Shown piece by piece: positions 44,387-53,628 of a stretch of 64,000 bases of DNA. The notes below the pieces were generated by a model. It saw only the letters and a program-made list of their open reading frames with translations, made no database searches and had not been told where the DNA came from. Position 1 is the stretch's first letter; each line of letters starts with the position of its first letter. The position numbers and the translations under genes were made by a program. The DNA is from Syntrophotalea carbinolica DSM 2380. Its GTDB lineage: Bacteria; Desulfobacterota; Desulfuromonadia; Desulfuromonadales; Syntrophotaleaceae. Location of the stretch: NCBI RefSeq assembly GCF_000012885.1, contig NC_007498.2, positions 2,356,001 to 2,420,000 on the forward strand, read 5' to 3'.

Positions 44387-45457
44387 CTACATGGGAGTAA
44401 CCGCAACGGTCAGCGGCCAGGGATACACACCTGCGTGAATTTCATCAGAAAGGATAAACCGGTAACTGAGCTGCATACTGACCATCCTGGCATCCATCGA
44501 CATGGGGACAACGCCCGAGCCACCGCCGAAAACCGCCGGTTTCCCCAACCCGTCCACGCGCACCTGCTTAACGGCCGACTCGAAACACTCAAAGGAAAGA
44601 TAATAACCATCCCTGGAATTGCTTCGTACCTCGATAGAGGATCCCTCCGACACATCAATATACCCGCGGGAAATATCCGCTTCAGTAACCCGCAGAACCT
44701 GGGAACGATTGGATACTTTCAAAGCGGCAAAGGGTAAAACGGTGGCACTGACCCTCAGTTCGGCACCGCCCGACCGGGAAGCGGGGATTTTTCCTGCATC
44801 GGCATCGTGGACGGCGGTAAACGCCAGAATAGCGCTCAGTACGGCTGTCAATAACTTCTGCTGAAGGCAGATTCCCTGTTTGACCTGCCGGAGCTGGACA
44901 TACCCTTCATCGACAAGGATCTCGCCAAGTTTTTTCCTGGAGATTTTCTGTTTTTTCAGCGCGTCCTGCAGCTGACCACGTGAAAGGTGCCCTGCCGAAA
45001 CAAGAATATCGCCGAGGCGGAGCGGTCCGGCAGCCATTTCCGTCGCACCTTGCACGCGCTGAAAATCGAGCAGGGCGTCAAGCTGCCGCTTGCTCAAAAA
45101 ACCAAGCCGCACAAACACGTCACCGAGTTTTTCGCCGGTCCTTTTCTGCTCGGCGAGAGCCTCTTCCAACTGCGCTTCGTTGATGTGCCCGGCCTGCAAA
45201 AGCAGGGCCCCCAGCATACGGCGCATACCGGCCGCCATCTTGACCGCATCTTTGAGACTGGCAAGATGATCCTGTACCGAAAGCGCCACCTTGAGATCGG
45301 CAGGGTCGACCACTCCCATTCGGGTAAGCACCTGGCCTAGAAGTTCATTGGTCGACTTCTGTTCTTCGAGCGCACGATGAAGGTCGCGTGAAGAAACGAA
45401 ACCTCCATCCACCAGAATCTGGCCAATAAACCGTCCTGCTTTTATCCGCAATGCCAT
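44387..45457 (-). CDS. Triple MshEN-domain (c-di-GMP-binding) membrane protein with pilin-like extracytoplasmic domain
   Basis: 356-aa protein with an unusual layout. The N-terminal 200 residues are three consecutive MshEN-type modules, each two 24-residue motifs joined by a 5-residue spacer: 10-33/39-62, 81-104/110-133 and 147-170/176-199. Each motif follows xLGxxLxxxGxxxxxxLxxALxxQ; the third module begins with the canonical RLGDIL. MshEN modules of type II secretion and pilus ATPases bind c-di-GMP. One membrane segment follows (LLTAVLSAILAFTAV), then a beta-rich domain (about 225-356) whose end AGVYPWPLTVAVTP resembles the last strand of the neighbouring pilins. No ATPase domain. ATG follows AAGGGA. 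It lies directly upstream of the pilus leader, same strand. Function unknown; a c-di-GMP-responsive pilus accessory factor is inferred. Confidence 0.85.
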   Translation of the reverse strand: MALRIKAGRFIGQILVDGGFVSSRDLHRALEEQKSTNELLGQVLTRMGVVDPADLKVALSVQDHLASLKDAVKMAAGMRRMLGALLLQAGHINEAQLEEALAEQKRTGEKLGDVFVRLGFLSKRQLDALLDFQRVQGATEMAAGPLRLGDILVSAGHLSRGQLQDALKKQKISRKKLGEILVDEGYVQLRQVKQGICLQQKLLTAVLSAILAFTAVHDADAGKIPASRSGGAELRVSATVLPFAALKVSNRSQVLRVTEADISRGYIDVSEGSSIEVRSNSRDGYYLSFECFESAVKQVRVDGLGKPAVFGGGSGVVPMSMDARMVSMQLSYRFILSDEIHAGVYPWPLTVAVTPM

Positions 45458-45738
45458 GATATCCCTTAAACTTTTTCAAGCCATTGTCAAAGTCCTGATC
45501 GACAGGTAGAAACACTCTCCACTGTCATCATGTACCCGCAACTGCCACCGTAAGGCTCGGCACATCAGGATCCTGAATATACACCCGCCATCCACCATAT
45601 CGGCATTCAGAAATAATTCTTTAGATAAAAATACAAAATCAGCAAATTTTTTCAGTTTACGACAGAAGGGGTGGTAACACGGCCATGTTAAAAAACAAGG
45701 CGTGTTTCGATTAACGCAGGTCTGCCCATATCGCCTCG

Positions 45739-46218
45739 TCAAAGTAGCCGGACAGCCAGAAAAACACCGAGCATGGCGACAGCCAGGGCCATTTTAGCAG
45801 CGGTGCCCACGGCCAGGCCGATGACCGCACCGATTCCCGCGCGACTGGCAGCTTGCAGATCGGCGCGCGCAGTCAACTCACCAGCCATGGCACCGAAAAA
45901 AGGCCCCAGAAGCAGGCCCGGCAGGCCGAAAAAAAGGCCGACCAAAGCCCCGATGGCCGCACCGGCCATGGCCCTGGTGGATGCTCCGAAATGCCTTGCG
46001 CCAAAAGCCCCGGCGATAAAATCAGCCACAACGGCCAGCAGAGCCAGAACGCCCAGCAGGGCCAGGGTGCGCCAGCCCACATAAAGAAAATCCTCCGCCC
46101 AGGCGGCGCACAGCAGCCCTGCGAAAAGCAGCGGTGGCCCCGGCAGCGCCGGTAACAGCAGCCCGGCAAACCCCGACAACACCAGCAGTCCGGCCAGACT
46201 CCATAAAACAATGGTCAT
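45739..46218 (-). CDS. DUF456 membrane protein
   Basis: 159-aa inner-membrane protein of the DUF456 family, with about five hydrophobic segments rich in Gly/Ala/Leu. It has the family-like stretch LLPALPGPPLLFAGLLCAAWAE near the N-terminus, GLFFGLPGLLLGPFFGA in the middle and GAVIGLAVGTAAKMALAVAM at the end. No catalytic residue pattern; function unknown. GGGGATATTGCAG precedes the ATG at 46218, which is preferred to the frame start at 46260. Neighbouring genes on the same strand are spaced by more than 150 bp, so probably single. Confidence 0.87.
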   Translation of the reverse strand: MTIVLWSLAGLLVLSGFAGLLLPALPGPPLLFAGLLCAAWAEDFLYVGWRTLALLGVLALLAVVADFIAGAFGARHFGASTRAMAGAAIGALVGLFFGLPGLLLGPFFGAMAGELTARADLQAASRAGIGAVIGLAVGTAAKMALAVAMLGVFLAVRLL

Positions 46219-46381
46219 TCTGCAATATCCCCTAAAAACAATTATGACGCCTTGCGGCATTCAGCGATACAAGCGAAGAATGCCGATTGATGGCGGCAGT
46301 ATCCCGAACCAGCGCCCAGCCCCCTTGCATACACCTTGGACTTTCACTGCCCAGGCAGCACTTCAGACGATGGCCCAGGAC

Positions 46382-47026
46382 TCATTCTGCCTGCAACGAT
46401 GCAATAAACGCATCGGCTTGGGCGATAGCCCGCTCCATGTCACGAACCAGGCTGTCGACATTCGTCTGGACACTGGCAAGTTCGTTGCTCAAACCGGCAA
46501 TGGCCCTGGCATTGAGGTTGTGTTTCATGAACAGAACCTGATCGCGTAAAGGAACCAACACCGGTTCCAACCTGGCCTCGGCCCGCTTCATCGCGGAGAT
46601 CAGTTCGGTGTACTTTTTCCGTGTCAGGTCGTACTTTCGCTGACTGGAACTGCGCAGCGTATCACTGGAATATTGCTCAATCTCCGTTCGCCATTCCTTG
46701 AATAGCGCCTGGGAAACATCCTCGACCGCAGCAATACGGCGGCGCACTTCAGCGGCCCTGGCCTCGCTGTCCTGCAACGTGCTGTTGAATCGGTTGTATT
46801 CTTTCTCCAGATCCTCTCCCCGAAAATCAACCACGCTCTTGAACTGTTCCATGGCCGTCAGAAATTGCTGTTTCGCTTCATCCTGGGAATCCCGTGCCGC
46901 CTTGACACGATCCACCATGATCTCGCGCTTATGAATTCCCACCTTTTCCATAGCACCGTAGTACAGACTACTGCAGCCACCGAGGGCAAAGGCGATGAGG
47001 AAAACAGCAATCAGTCTCATGTTCAC
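46382..47026 (-). CDS. DUF2959 lipoprotein
   Basis: 214-aa lipoprotein of the DUF2959 family. A leader with lipobox (IAFALGGCSS) is followed by an alpha-helical, charged region with long coiled-coil stretches (KEYNRFNSTLQDSEARAAEVRRRI) and the family segments VGIHKREIMVDRV near the start and VLFMKHNLNARAI near the end. No enzyme motif; role unknown, presumably periplasmic face of the outer membrane. The start is a GTG at 47026, 6 nt after AGGAG; ATG 47020 is the alternative. Confidence 0.87.
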   Translation of the reverse strand: MNMRLIAVFLIAFALGGCSSLYYGAMEKVGIHKREIMVDRVKAARDSQDEAKQQFLTAMEQFKSVVDFRGEDLEKEYNRFNSTLQDSEARAAEVRRRIAAVEDVSQALFKEWRTEIEQYSSDTLRSSSQRKYDLTRKKYTELISAMKRAEARLEPVLVPLRDQVLFMKHNLNARAIAGLSNELASVQTNVDSLVRDMERAIAQADAFIASLQAE

Positions 47027-47139
47027 GAAGTTCTCCTGTTTTTCTGTTCGCACGTTTCGCCTGTTTCACCAGGCTGTCCATTAAAATCCGGCCGATGTCC
47101 CTATTTATTACGACAACGCCGCAACCGGCCACCCCCTTG

Positions 47140-47394
47140 CTATGCCTTACGGAAGACACCGAACTTGCGCAGGGCGAAGATCAGCAACACGGCACCTCCG
47201 ATCGCGACCAGGAAGCGCAGAATGCCGCCGGTAGGCGACATGCCCAATATTCCGGCGATCCAGAAACCCAGCATCGACCCCACCACGCCCACCAGCACGT
47301 TGGCGACCAATCCCATCTGGGCATTGGTTTTCATGAGAATACTCGCCAGCCAACCGACAACTCCGCCAATAATCAGTGTGACAATCCAACCCAT
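47140..47394 (-). CDS. GlsB/YeaQ/YmgE-family small membrane protein
   Basis: 84-aa membrane protein of the transglycosylase-associated GlsB/YeaQ/YmgE family, linked to general stress. Three hydrophobic helices with glycine zippers: WIVTLIIGGVVGWLASILM, MGLVANVLVGVVGSMLGF, and FLVAIGGAVLLIFAL. ATG 47394 has AGGAG 7 nt upstream, while the longer frame (to 47481) adds a non-conserved basic leader. It ends about 110 bp upstream of the DUF2959 gene. Function unknown; members are found in many bacteria. Confidence 0.9.
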   Translation of the reverse strand: MGWIVTLIIGGVVGWLASILMKTNAQMGLVANVLVGVVGSMLGFWIAGILGMSPTGGILRFLVAIGGAVLLIFALRKFGVFRKA

Positions 47395-47754
47395 ACGCCG
47401 ACTCCTTGGTGAGTGGTTCAGATAGCGTCCGGCGCCTCCCGCCCTTATGGCCTGGCCGCGCCGCCCAACATTGCGAAACATAGCTTATATACTCTTCACT
47501 GAAACACAACAAAGGGGGATGTCAATCCAGGCCCGCCTTGTTTCGGGGCGCAAATCGCGACAGATATCTTACCCTCGAAGACCGCAAGGATGCCATCCCC
47601 TGCCTGCCATTACAGAAAACCCGGCCGGTCGCAACGCCCACGGATGGCGATGCCGATCCGGGAGTTTTTCCTTCTCCCGCATGCTGAGGATGGCTTGCTC
47701 TGCGGGACCTGGCCTTTATACTGAAGAGATCATCCTCATCTCCCCGGAAAGGCC
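47395..47754. other. Divergent intergenic region, 360 bp
   Basis: Lies between the GlsB-like gene (minus) and the MFS/spermidine-synthase-like gene (plus). It has one A/T-rich patch near 47480-47500 (TATATAAGC on the minus strand) that could be a -10 region. I see no gene, riboswitch or strong hairpin in it. Confidence 0.35.
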
Positions 47755-48678
47755 ATGTCGAATATGCTGATCGTGTATGCCATTACCCTTTTTTCCAGCG
47801 CGTTTCTGCTCTTTTTGATCCAACCGATGGCAGGCAAAATGTTGCTGCCCCTCTACGGCGGCACCCCCGCAATCTGGAATGCCTGCATGGTCTTTTTTCA
47901 GGCGGCGTTGCTGTTTGGCTACGGCTATGCCCACTTGTCGGAGAAATACCTTGGCAGTCGCCGCCAGTCCGCACTGCACCTGCTGCTCATGCTCGGCGGC
48001 CTGCTCACCTTGCCTCTGGCCTTCAACAGCACCGCCCTTCCGCCGGCTGACAACGATCCGACGATTTTCCTGCTCTATCAGCTGACCCTTCGGATCGGCC
48101 TGCCTTTTTTTATCGTCTCCAGCAGCGCACCGATACTGCAACGCTGGTTTTCCCAAACCGACCACCCTGACGCTGAAGACCCTTATTTTCTTTATGCCGC
48201 GAGCAATTTTGGCAGCCTGCTGGCGCTGCTGGGCTATCCTCTGCTTGTCGAGCCATCGCTTTCGCTTGACGCGCAAAGCCGTGGGTGGTCAATGGGCTAT
48301 ATTGTACTGATCGCCATGGTAAGTGCCTGTCGACTGTGGCTCGTGTCACGGCGCAAAACAGCGACCGCGGCGGATAGAGAGACAGCCGCCGTAGCCCCGG
48401 CGGCTGTCCCCTCCCCCGCCTTGCGACGGCAACTGTTCTGGCTGTTCTGTGCCTTTATCCCCTCCAGCCTGATGCTGGGTACCACAACCTTCATAACCAC
48501 CAATCTGGCTGCCATTCCCTTGCTGTGGGTTCTCCCGCTGGCCTTGTACCTGACAACTTTCATTCTCGTCTTTGCCCGAAAACAATGGCTGCCGCACGCC
48601 CTGCTGGTGCGCCTGATGCCTTTTGCAGCCATCGCCTTCGCACCGTTTTTTTCCTGTCCACCCGCCTGTCCGAGTTGA
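47755..48678 (+). pseudogene. MFS/spermidine-synthase-like fusion, 5' part before a frameshift
   Basis: N-terminal membrane part of a fused MFS-like/spermidine-synthase-like protein, with about eight hydrophobic helices (MLIVYAITLFSSAFLLFLIQ; AIPLLWVLPLALYLTTFILVFA). The frame runs into TCCTGTCC and a stop at 48678. The family-like continuation (STRLSELILIPLHL) is found in the -1 frame right after a run of seven T (48646-48652). One extra T, or a -1 slip on this run, would make a single protein of roughly 735 residues. Read as a frameshifted gene; sequencing error, phase-variable indel or programmed slippage are all possible. ATG 47755 follows GGAAAGG. Confidence 0.8.
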
Positions 48679-49967
48679 TTCTTATCCCCTTGCACCTGGG
48701 GATGTTTTTTTTGGCCAGCCTGTTCTGCCATGGCGAACTTGCCGCAAGCCGTCCCCACCCCCGCCATCTCACAGGTTTTTATCTCTGGATGTCTGTCGGC
48801 GGCGTGCTGGGAGGTGTTTTCAATACCCTGTTGGCCCCTGTGCTGTTCGACCGAGTTATCGAGTACCCCCTTGGATTGCTGCTGGCCTGTCTGCTGTTAC
48901 CACAGGTTACCATCGATAAATCCCGGATAAAGGCGCGTATCGGCGATATTATCGGCCCCGTTCTGCTCGCCGCCTTGGTCATCGGGCTGTCCCGATTCAC
49001 CGAATCCCTGGCGCGAAATAATTATCATCCGGTCTTTTTTCTGCTGTTTGCCATAACCGGACTGGCCTGTTTCAGCTTCAAGGAAAGGCGCTGGCGTTTC
49101 GCCCTGGCCTTCGGCGTTTTACTGCTGACCATGGCGCATATGGCCGATCTGGTCAGGGGAAACCAGGTCTATGCTTCGCGCAATTTTTTCGGCGTCAAGC
49201 GGGTGGTGGCCAATGGAAATACGGGCATCCGTTACCTGTATCATGGCACCACGGTGCATGGATCCCAGTGGCTGGCTTCCGACCGCCGCGTCACACCTTT
49301 GACCTACTATCATCCAAGCGGCCCCGTAGGCGACATCTTCGTTGACTCCGATCCCGCCACAGACAAAAGCCACGTCGCCATAATCGGCCTCGGGGTCGGA
49401 GCCCTGGCCAGCTATGCCCATCCCGGGGAACATTTCACTTTTTATGAAATCGATCCCGAAGTCGAACGCATTGCCCGCAACAAAAGATTCTTCGGTTTTC
49501 TTGCCGGGACGCAAGGCTCGCTGGAGGTGGTTCTCGGTGACGGCCGGCTGTCGCTTGCACGGGCCAAACCGGGGGGATTCAACATCATTCTGCTGGACGC
49601 CTTCAGTTCCGACGCCATTCCGGTCCATCTGATAACCAGGGAGGCGGTCGCTCTCTATCTGAGCAAACTGCAGACGCAGGGTCTGTTGGTGTTTCACATC
49701 TCCAATCGGTATCTGAATCTCGAACCGCTGATGGCCGGTCTCGCCGAGGAATTCGGGTTGCGTTGTATAATCCGCAGGGATTCCGGCAACTCCCGGGATC
49801 CGAATCAGGCGGGCAAGCTGCCGTCCATTTATGCCGCCATGGGCCGCCCCGGTTCCGCTATCCGGCACCTGGCAGACAATCCGCAGTGGCAACCGATCGG
49901 ACCCGATACCCAACCGATTGTCTGGACCGACCGGTTTTCCAACCTGATCTTGCTGATGAAATGGTGA
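48651..49967 (+). pseudogene. MFS/spermidine-synthase-like fusion, 3' part after the frameshift
   Basis: Second part of the gene split at 48646-48652. It continues the membrane region (about five helices) and then has a spermidine-synthase-like Rossmann domain. Motif I is AIIGLGVGALASY, the acidic residue follows in FYEIDPEVE, and LGDGRLSLAR and LLDAFSSDAIPVHLITREA correspond to the synthase region. The decarboxylated-SAM and putrescine sites of real spermidine synthases are not all conserved, so the reaction is not known. The frame in this stretch opens at 48525, but codons before about 48651 read the wrong frame. If expressed alone it lacks a start near the membrane part. Confidence 0.8.
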
Positions 49968-50154
49968 GAATCGTCCCAAGGATACGGGTTTATCAAGCGA
50001 ACCCCCATAGTTTTATATCTCTTCCGGCCGATCAGGTATCTGACGGCCCAACCCGAGATCACTACACGACACCCCGAAAGGGAACCGGTCAGCGCCCCGC
50101 TCCGTTTCGAGGTGTAGAATGTTCCCTGAATCCTGGAGAAACTAGCCACTTCCC

Positions 50155-51054
50155 CTATAATGAAAAAGAGGCAGCTATTTGAACCGTTTGCAACTGGATT
50201 TCAACCATTTTGGAGAGGTCGCGGCTGTACCCCCCCGCCATCACCACCCCCACCGGAATAGTCGACTCCCGGCACTTGGACAAGACCGATTCATCCCGCC
50301 GACCGATGCCGGATCTGGTGAGCGCAAGCCTGCCGAGGCGATCGTTCTCATGCACATCGACGCCGGCCAGATAAATGGCAAGGTCGGGGCGCGATCTGGA
50401 TAATGCAATATCCAGCGCCTCATCAAGCGCTCTCAGATAGGCTTCATCCCCCGTTCCGTCCGGCAATCCTACATCCAGATCACCGGGAATCTTGCAGTAG
50501 GGGAAGTTTTTTTCGCCGTGAATCGAAAAAGTAAAAATGGACGAATCCCCCGTTGTAGTTTCGGCCGTTCCATTCCCCTGGTGGACATCACAATCGATGA
50601 CCAACACACGCCGAACCGATCCTTCGGCCTGCAGAGCCCGGGCCGCCACTACGACGTCGTTGTAAAGGCAGTAACCCTGACCGTGATCCGAACACGCGTG
50701 ATGCGTACCGCCACCGAGCGACAGCCCCACACCGTCATCGAGCGCATGACGGCAGACGGCCACAGTCGCACCAGCCGTGTATTTTACGCGTTGCACCAGT
50801 TCCGGGGACCACGGCAGTCCAATCAGACGAATTTCCGCCTTGGTCAGCAGGCCATGTTCAAACCTGTGCAGATAATCGCCGGTGTGCGCACGATGTAAAT
50901 CGGCATCGGAAACCGGCTCCGGCGTTCGCATGTTTTCAGGGGGGACCACATTTGCCGTCAGCACGCGTTGCCGCAGCATGCTGTATTTGGAGGCCGGAAA
51001 CCGGTGCTTTTCGGGAAGAAAAAAAGTGTGTTGATCGAAATAATAAATTTTCAT
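50155..51054 (-). CDS. Histone-deacetylase-family amidohydrolase
   Basis: Zinc-dependent deacetylase of the HDAC/AcuC/APAH superfamily (299 aa). Conserved parts: YDxxxxF-like start (YYFDQHTFFLPEKHRFPA), GGGTHHACSDHG (the two catalytic His), VLVIDCDVHQGNGT (Asp/His zinc ligands), YLAGVDVHENDRLG (second Asp ligand) and MAGGYS (transition-state region). Bacterial members deacetylate acetylpolyamines, acetoin-pathway proteins (AcuC) or other amides; the substrate here is not known. Single gene in its neighbourhood, with no obvious acu operon. Confidence 0.93.
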   Translation of the reverse strand: MKIYYFDQHTFFLPEKHRFPASKYSMLRQRVLTANVVPPENMRTPEPVSDADLHRAHTGDYLHRFEHGLLTKAEIRLIGLPWSPELVQRVKYTAGATVAVCRHALDDGVGLSLGGGTHHACSDHGQGYCLYNDVVVAARALQAEGSVRRVLVIDCDVHQGNGTAETTTGDSSIFTFSIHGEKNFPYCKIPGDLDVGLPDGTGDEAYLRALDEALDIALSRSRPDLAIYLAGVDVHENDRLGRLALTRSGIGRRDESVLSKCRESTIPVGVVMAGGYSRDLSKMVEIQLQTVQIAASFSL

Positions 51055-51209
51055 AAGTTCTGATCCGGTAATGCGTTTAGTCGGGGAGTGTTGTTAACAT
51101 ATTGACCGGAAAGGGTATCCCACACCGCCGGCCATTCTCCGAGCCCTTGCCCCGAGGCCACACCGGCGTGACGAAGGTGTCGCATCGATGATACTTGGCC
51201 GGAAAGACC

Positions 51210-51244
51210 AAGGGGGCTGAACAATATGCTTGCCCAGCCCCCTT
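51210..51244 (-). terminator. Terminator hairpin after the SDR gene
   Basis: AAGGGGGCTG and CAGCCCCCTT form a perfect 10-bp stem with a 15-nt loop, 34 bp after the stop of the SDR gene at 51278. The following T content is low (GGTCTTTCC on the minus strand). Confidence 0.75.
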
Positions 51245-51277
51245 GTTATCCGTCTCCAAAGATGTGAATGACAAAAA

Positions 51278-52021
51278 TCAGTCTTCAGTCACCGAAGCCA
51301 TTATTACATTCTCCGCAAAACCTTCATAAACGGAACCGACCTGCCTGGCCAATGAATCGGGGAAAACATGAAATTCACCTTTCTTTAATGCCTCGATGAT
51401 GCCATTGGCAACAAGCGACGGCGGCTCCGCGATCTCTCCGTAACCGGTATCATTGAGCATCTCCGTATTGATCGGTCCCGCATGAACGCTGACCACATGG
51501 GTTCCCTGCGCGACGAGGGCCTCTCTCAATGCTTGGGTAATCGCATAGCAAGCGGCCTTGGAGGTACAGTAGGTAGCGATATTCGGCACTGTTTTCAAAG
51601 ACCCCACCGAATTGAGTTGTACAAACGCGCCACCGCCGTTGGCTTTCAGTACCGGGGCAAAAGCCCGCGCGACGCGCATCAGGCCAAAAAGGTTGATATC
51701 CAACTCGAAAGCCAATGCCTCCATGGCACCCTCATCGAAAACCGAGGACATGCTTAAAACACCGGCATTGTTGATCACGACATCCACGTCTTGCGCGGCA
51801 TTAGCCGCCTCGATGATCGTCTCTTCATCCGCCACATCAACCTTGATAGGAGCGACCTTGTCTCCGTATAAAGCAACCAGTGGAGCAACACTCTCCACGT
51901 TGCGCACGGCAGCATAGACCTTGGCAACTCCCTGTTTTATGAATTCCTCGGCGATGGCTTTGCCGATACCCCGATTGGCTCCGGTGATGAAGACCGTCTT
52001 GTTGTTAATATCGTAACCCAC
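51278..52021 (-). CDS. Short-chain dehydrogenase/reductase
   Basis: Classical SDR oxidoreductase (247 aa). Cofactor motif TGANRGIGKA, adenine-ring motif NNAG (VVINNAGVLSMS), catalytic Ser in LNSVGS and Tyr-x3-Lys in YCTSKAA. An acidic/basic residue pattern after strand 2 (YAAVRNVES) suggests NADP(H) preference. The start is a GTG at 52021, 8 nt after AAGGAG; the frame is open to 52075. It lies 154 bp downstream of another SDR gene in the same direction; co-regulation is possible. Substrate unknown. Confidence 0.9.
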   Translation of the reverse strand: MGYDINNKTVFITGANRGIGKAIAEEFIKQGVAKVYAAVRNVESVAPLVALYGDKVAPIKVDVADEETIIEAANAAQDVDVVINNAGVLSMSSVFDEGAMEALAFELDINLFGLMRVARAFAPVLKANGGGAFVQLNSVGSLKTVPNIATYCTSKAACYAITQALREALVAQGTHVVSVHAGPINTEMLNDTGYGEIAEPPSLVANGIIEALKKGEFHVFPDSLARQVGSVYEGFAENVIMASVTED

Positions 52022-52175
52022 TGCATTTTCTCCTTGGTTGGTATCCGGTCGAGTGTGATTAGGCAAGCCGGCCATCTCTCCGGGGTTCCTTCATCAATAA
52101 AATCTTTTGCCTTGCTTTCGCCCTGAAAAGAGGAAAAACCGACCTGGCCCGCCCTCAATGTCTGAGACAAATCCA

Positions 52176-52961
52176 TCAATTCATGACAAGCCCGCCATCG
52201 ATCATTACGGACTGCCCCGTCATATAGTCGGAATCCTCCGAAACAAGATAGGCCACAAAGGCTGCTACATCATCAGCAGTCACAGCACGGCCAGCAGAGA
52301 TAAGCTCTGAATATTGTTTCAGAGTCTTAGCATTCGGAAGATCCAGATCTTTCGCCATTTCCTGGTTGATAAGATCCCACATGGCAGTTTCTACGATACC
52401 AGGGCAGTATGCATTTACCTGAACGCCAAAAGGCCTCAATTCTTTAGCTAAGGCTTGAGTAAATCCACGCACGGCAAATTTGGTGGCGGTATAATGTGAC
52501 AACATAGCGAGCCCCGTATGTGCTGCAATGCATGCGCAGTTGATGATCTTTCCACTTTTTTGCTCCACCATCTGCTTTGCAGCAGCTTGATTGCATAGAA
52601 ATACGCCTTTAACGTTAACGGCAAAGATGTTGTCCCAGTCTTCATCCGTCAACTCAAGAGCTGATTTTACCTGGGCGATTCCAGCGTTGGCCACCATAGC
52701 GTCAAGTTGTCCAAACTCATCGACAACCTCGTCAACCATGTCATATACTTCTTTACGCTTGGTCACATCCGCAACGATCCCCAGTGACTTGCGTCCACAA
52801 GCCTCAACTTCCTTCACAACCTTATCAACATCTTCGGAATCGATATCGCTGACCACCACATCCGCTCCGTCTTTTGCAAGCCTGATGGCAATACCACGTC
52901 CTACACCACGACCAGCCCCTGTTACAATTGCCGTTGTGCCTTGTAATCTAAAGTGCCTCAT
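52176..52961 (-). CDS. SDR resembling meso-2,3-butanediol dehydrogenase/diacetyl reductase
   Basis: 261-aa SDR closest, from memory of family sequence, to BudC-type acetoin/diacetyl reductases: FAVRGFTQALAKELRPFGVQ, NAYCPGIVETAMW and SDYMTGQSVMIDGG match that group. Cofactor motif TGAGRGVGRG with Asp after strand 2 (VSDID) indicates NAD(H). The Tyr157-x3-Lys161 pair is intact (HYTATK). However the residue at the catalytic Ser position, 13 before Tyr, is Cys144 (IINCACIAAH), which is unusual. A role in 2,3-butanediol/acetoin interconversion is plausible, but the changed residue makes activity uncertain. Separate from the SDR downstream by 154 bp. Confidence 0.85.
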   Translation of the reverse strand: MRHFRLQGTTAIVTGAGRGVGRGIAIRLAKDGADVVVSDIDSEDVDKVVKEVEACGRKSLGIVADVTKRKEVYDMVDEVVDEFGQLDAMVANAGIAQVKSALELTDEDWDNIFAVNVKGVFLCNQAAAKQMVEQKSGKIINCACIAAHTGLAMLSHYTATKFAVRGFTQALAKELRPFGVQVNAYCPGIVETAMWDLINQEMAKDLDLPNAKTLKQYSELISAGRAVTADDVAAFVAYLVSEDSDYMTGQSVMIDGGLVMN

Positions 52962-53628
52962 ATGGTCTCCTCACTAGTTTTCATCCGGAAACGGTTCTTT
53001 TCCCCAATCTCTGCGTCAATCTTCCCACTTGCTTGTGACTTGGGCCATCCCTGGCCCTCGCCCTACGGGCAGCCGGAGGCTGTCCATTGCGCATCCTGCT
53101 CCATGATGCGACGTAAAAACTACGCCTCCGCGCAAGTGCTCGATTTTCTTGACCTTGGGAAAAATCACTCGTTTCCCAAATGAAAACTACGCTGTGTGCA
53201 TCCTGAGTTTCCGGATGCACACTCACTAGGATAACAAGTCCCATGGTGCGATCTATCCAGCTTATACATAGCAATGCTTAAGCCAAAAACGATACAACTG
53301 CTATTTTCTGCGACTATCGACCAAAACGAAATTCTGAAGGGTTGTCTGGAACACAAAGGATGAGGTTTGGCCAAGTTGATTTGCTTTGCCACCCATGTCA
53401 ACTCAACTTCGTATTTGACCGCAACTCAGAGGACAGGGGACTGTTTGAATACCAGATATACGAATCAAACCTGAGATATCTGTCGCATCAATAACCATTT
53501 GATTCACTTCGCTTATCACAATCCTGGGTTCAATCCGTAAGTGCAATTATCCAATCGATAGCATAAAAAAACCACCCTCGGCATAGCAGCGTAAAGGGTG
53601 GTTTTTTTCATCATATATCTGCGGAATT
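52962..53628. other. 667-bp intergenic region with inverted repeat
   Basis: No credible gene. Contains a 10-bp perfect inverted repeat GTGTGCATCC...GGATGCACAC at 53195-53223 (9-nt loop) and, near its right end, the terminator at 53570-53608. The stretch 53240-53560 is A/T-rich with no recognised motif. It separates the SDR gene and the DsbC-like gene, both on the minus strand, so the promoter of the SDR gene lies here. Confidence 0.5.
53570..53608 (-). terminator. Terminator of the DsbC-like gene
   Basis: AACCACCCT pairs with AGGGTGGTT (16-nt loop), with A-run and T-run on its two sides, so it works in either direction. It lies 21 bp after the stop of the DsbC-like gene. Confidence 0.88.

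Noticed and set aside
45476-45742. 88-codon minus-strand ORF between MshEN and DUF456 genes
   Set aside because: Many rare residues, no start signal and overlap with the DUF456 stop; probably non-coding.
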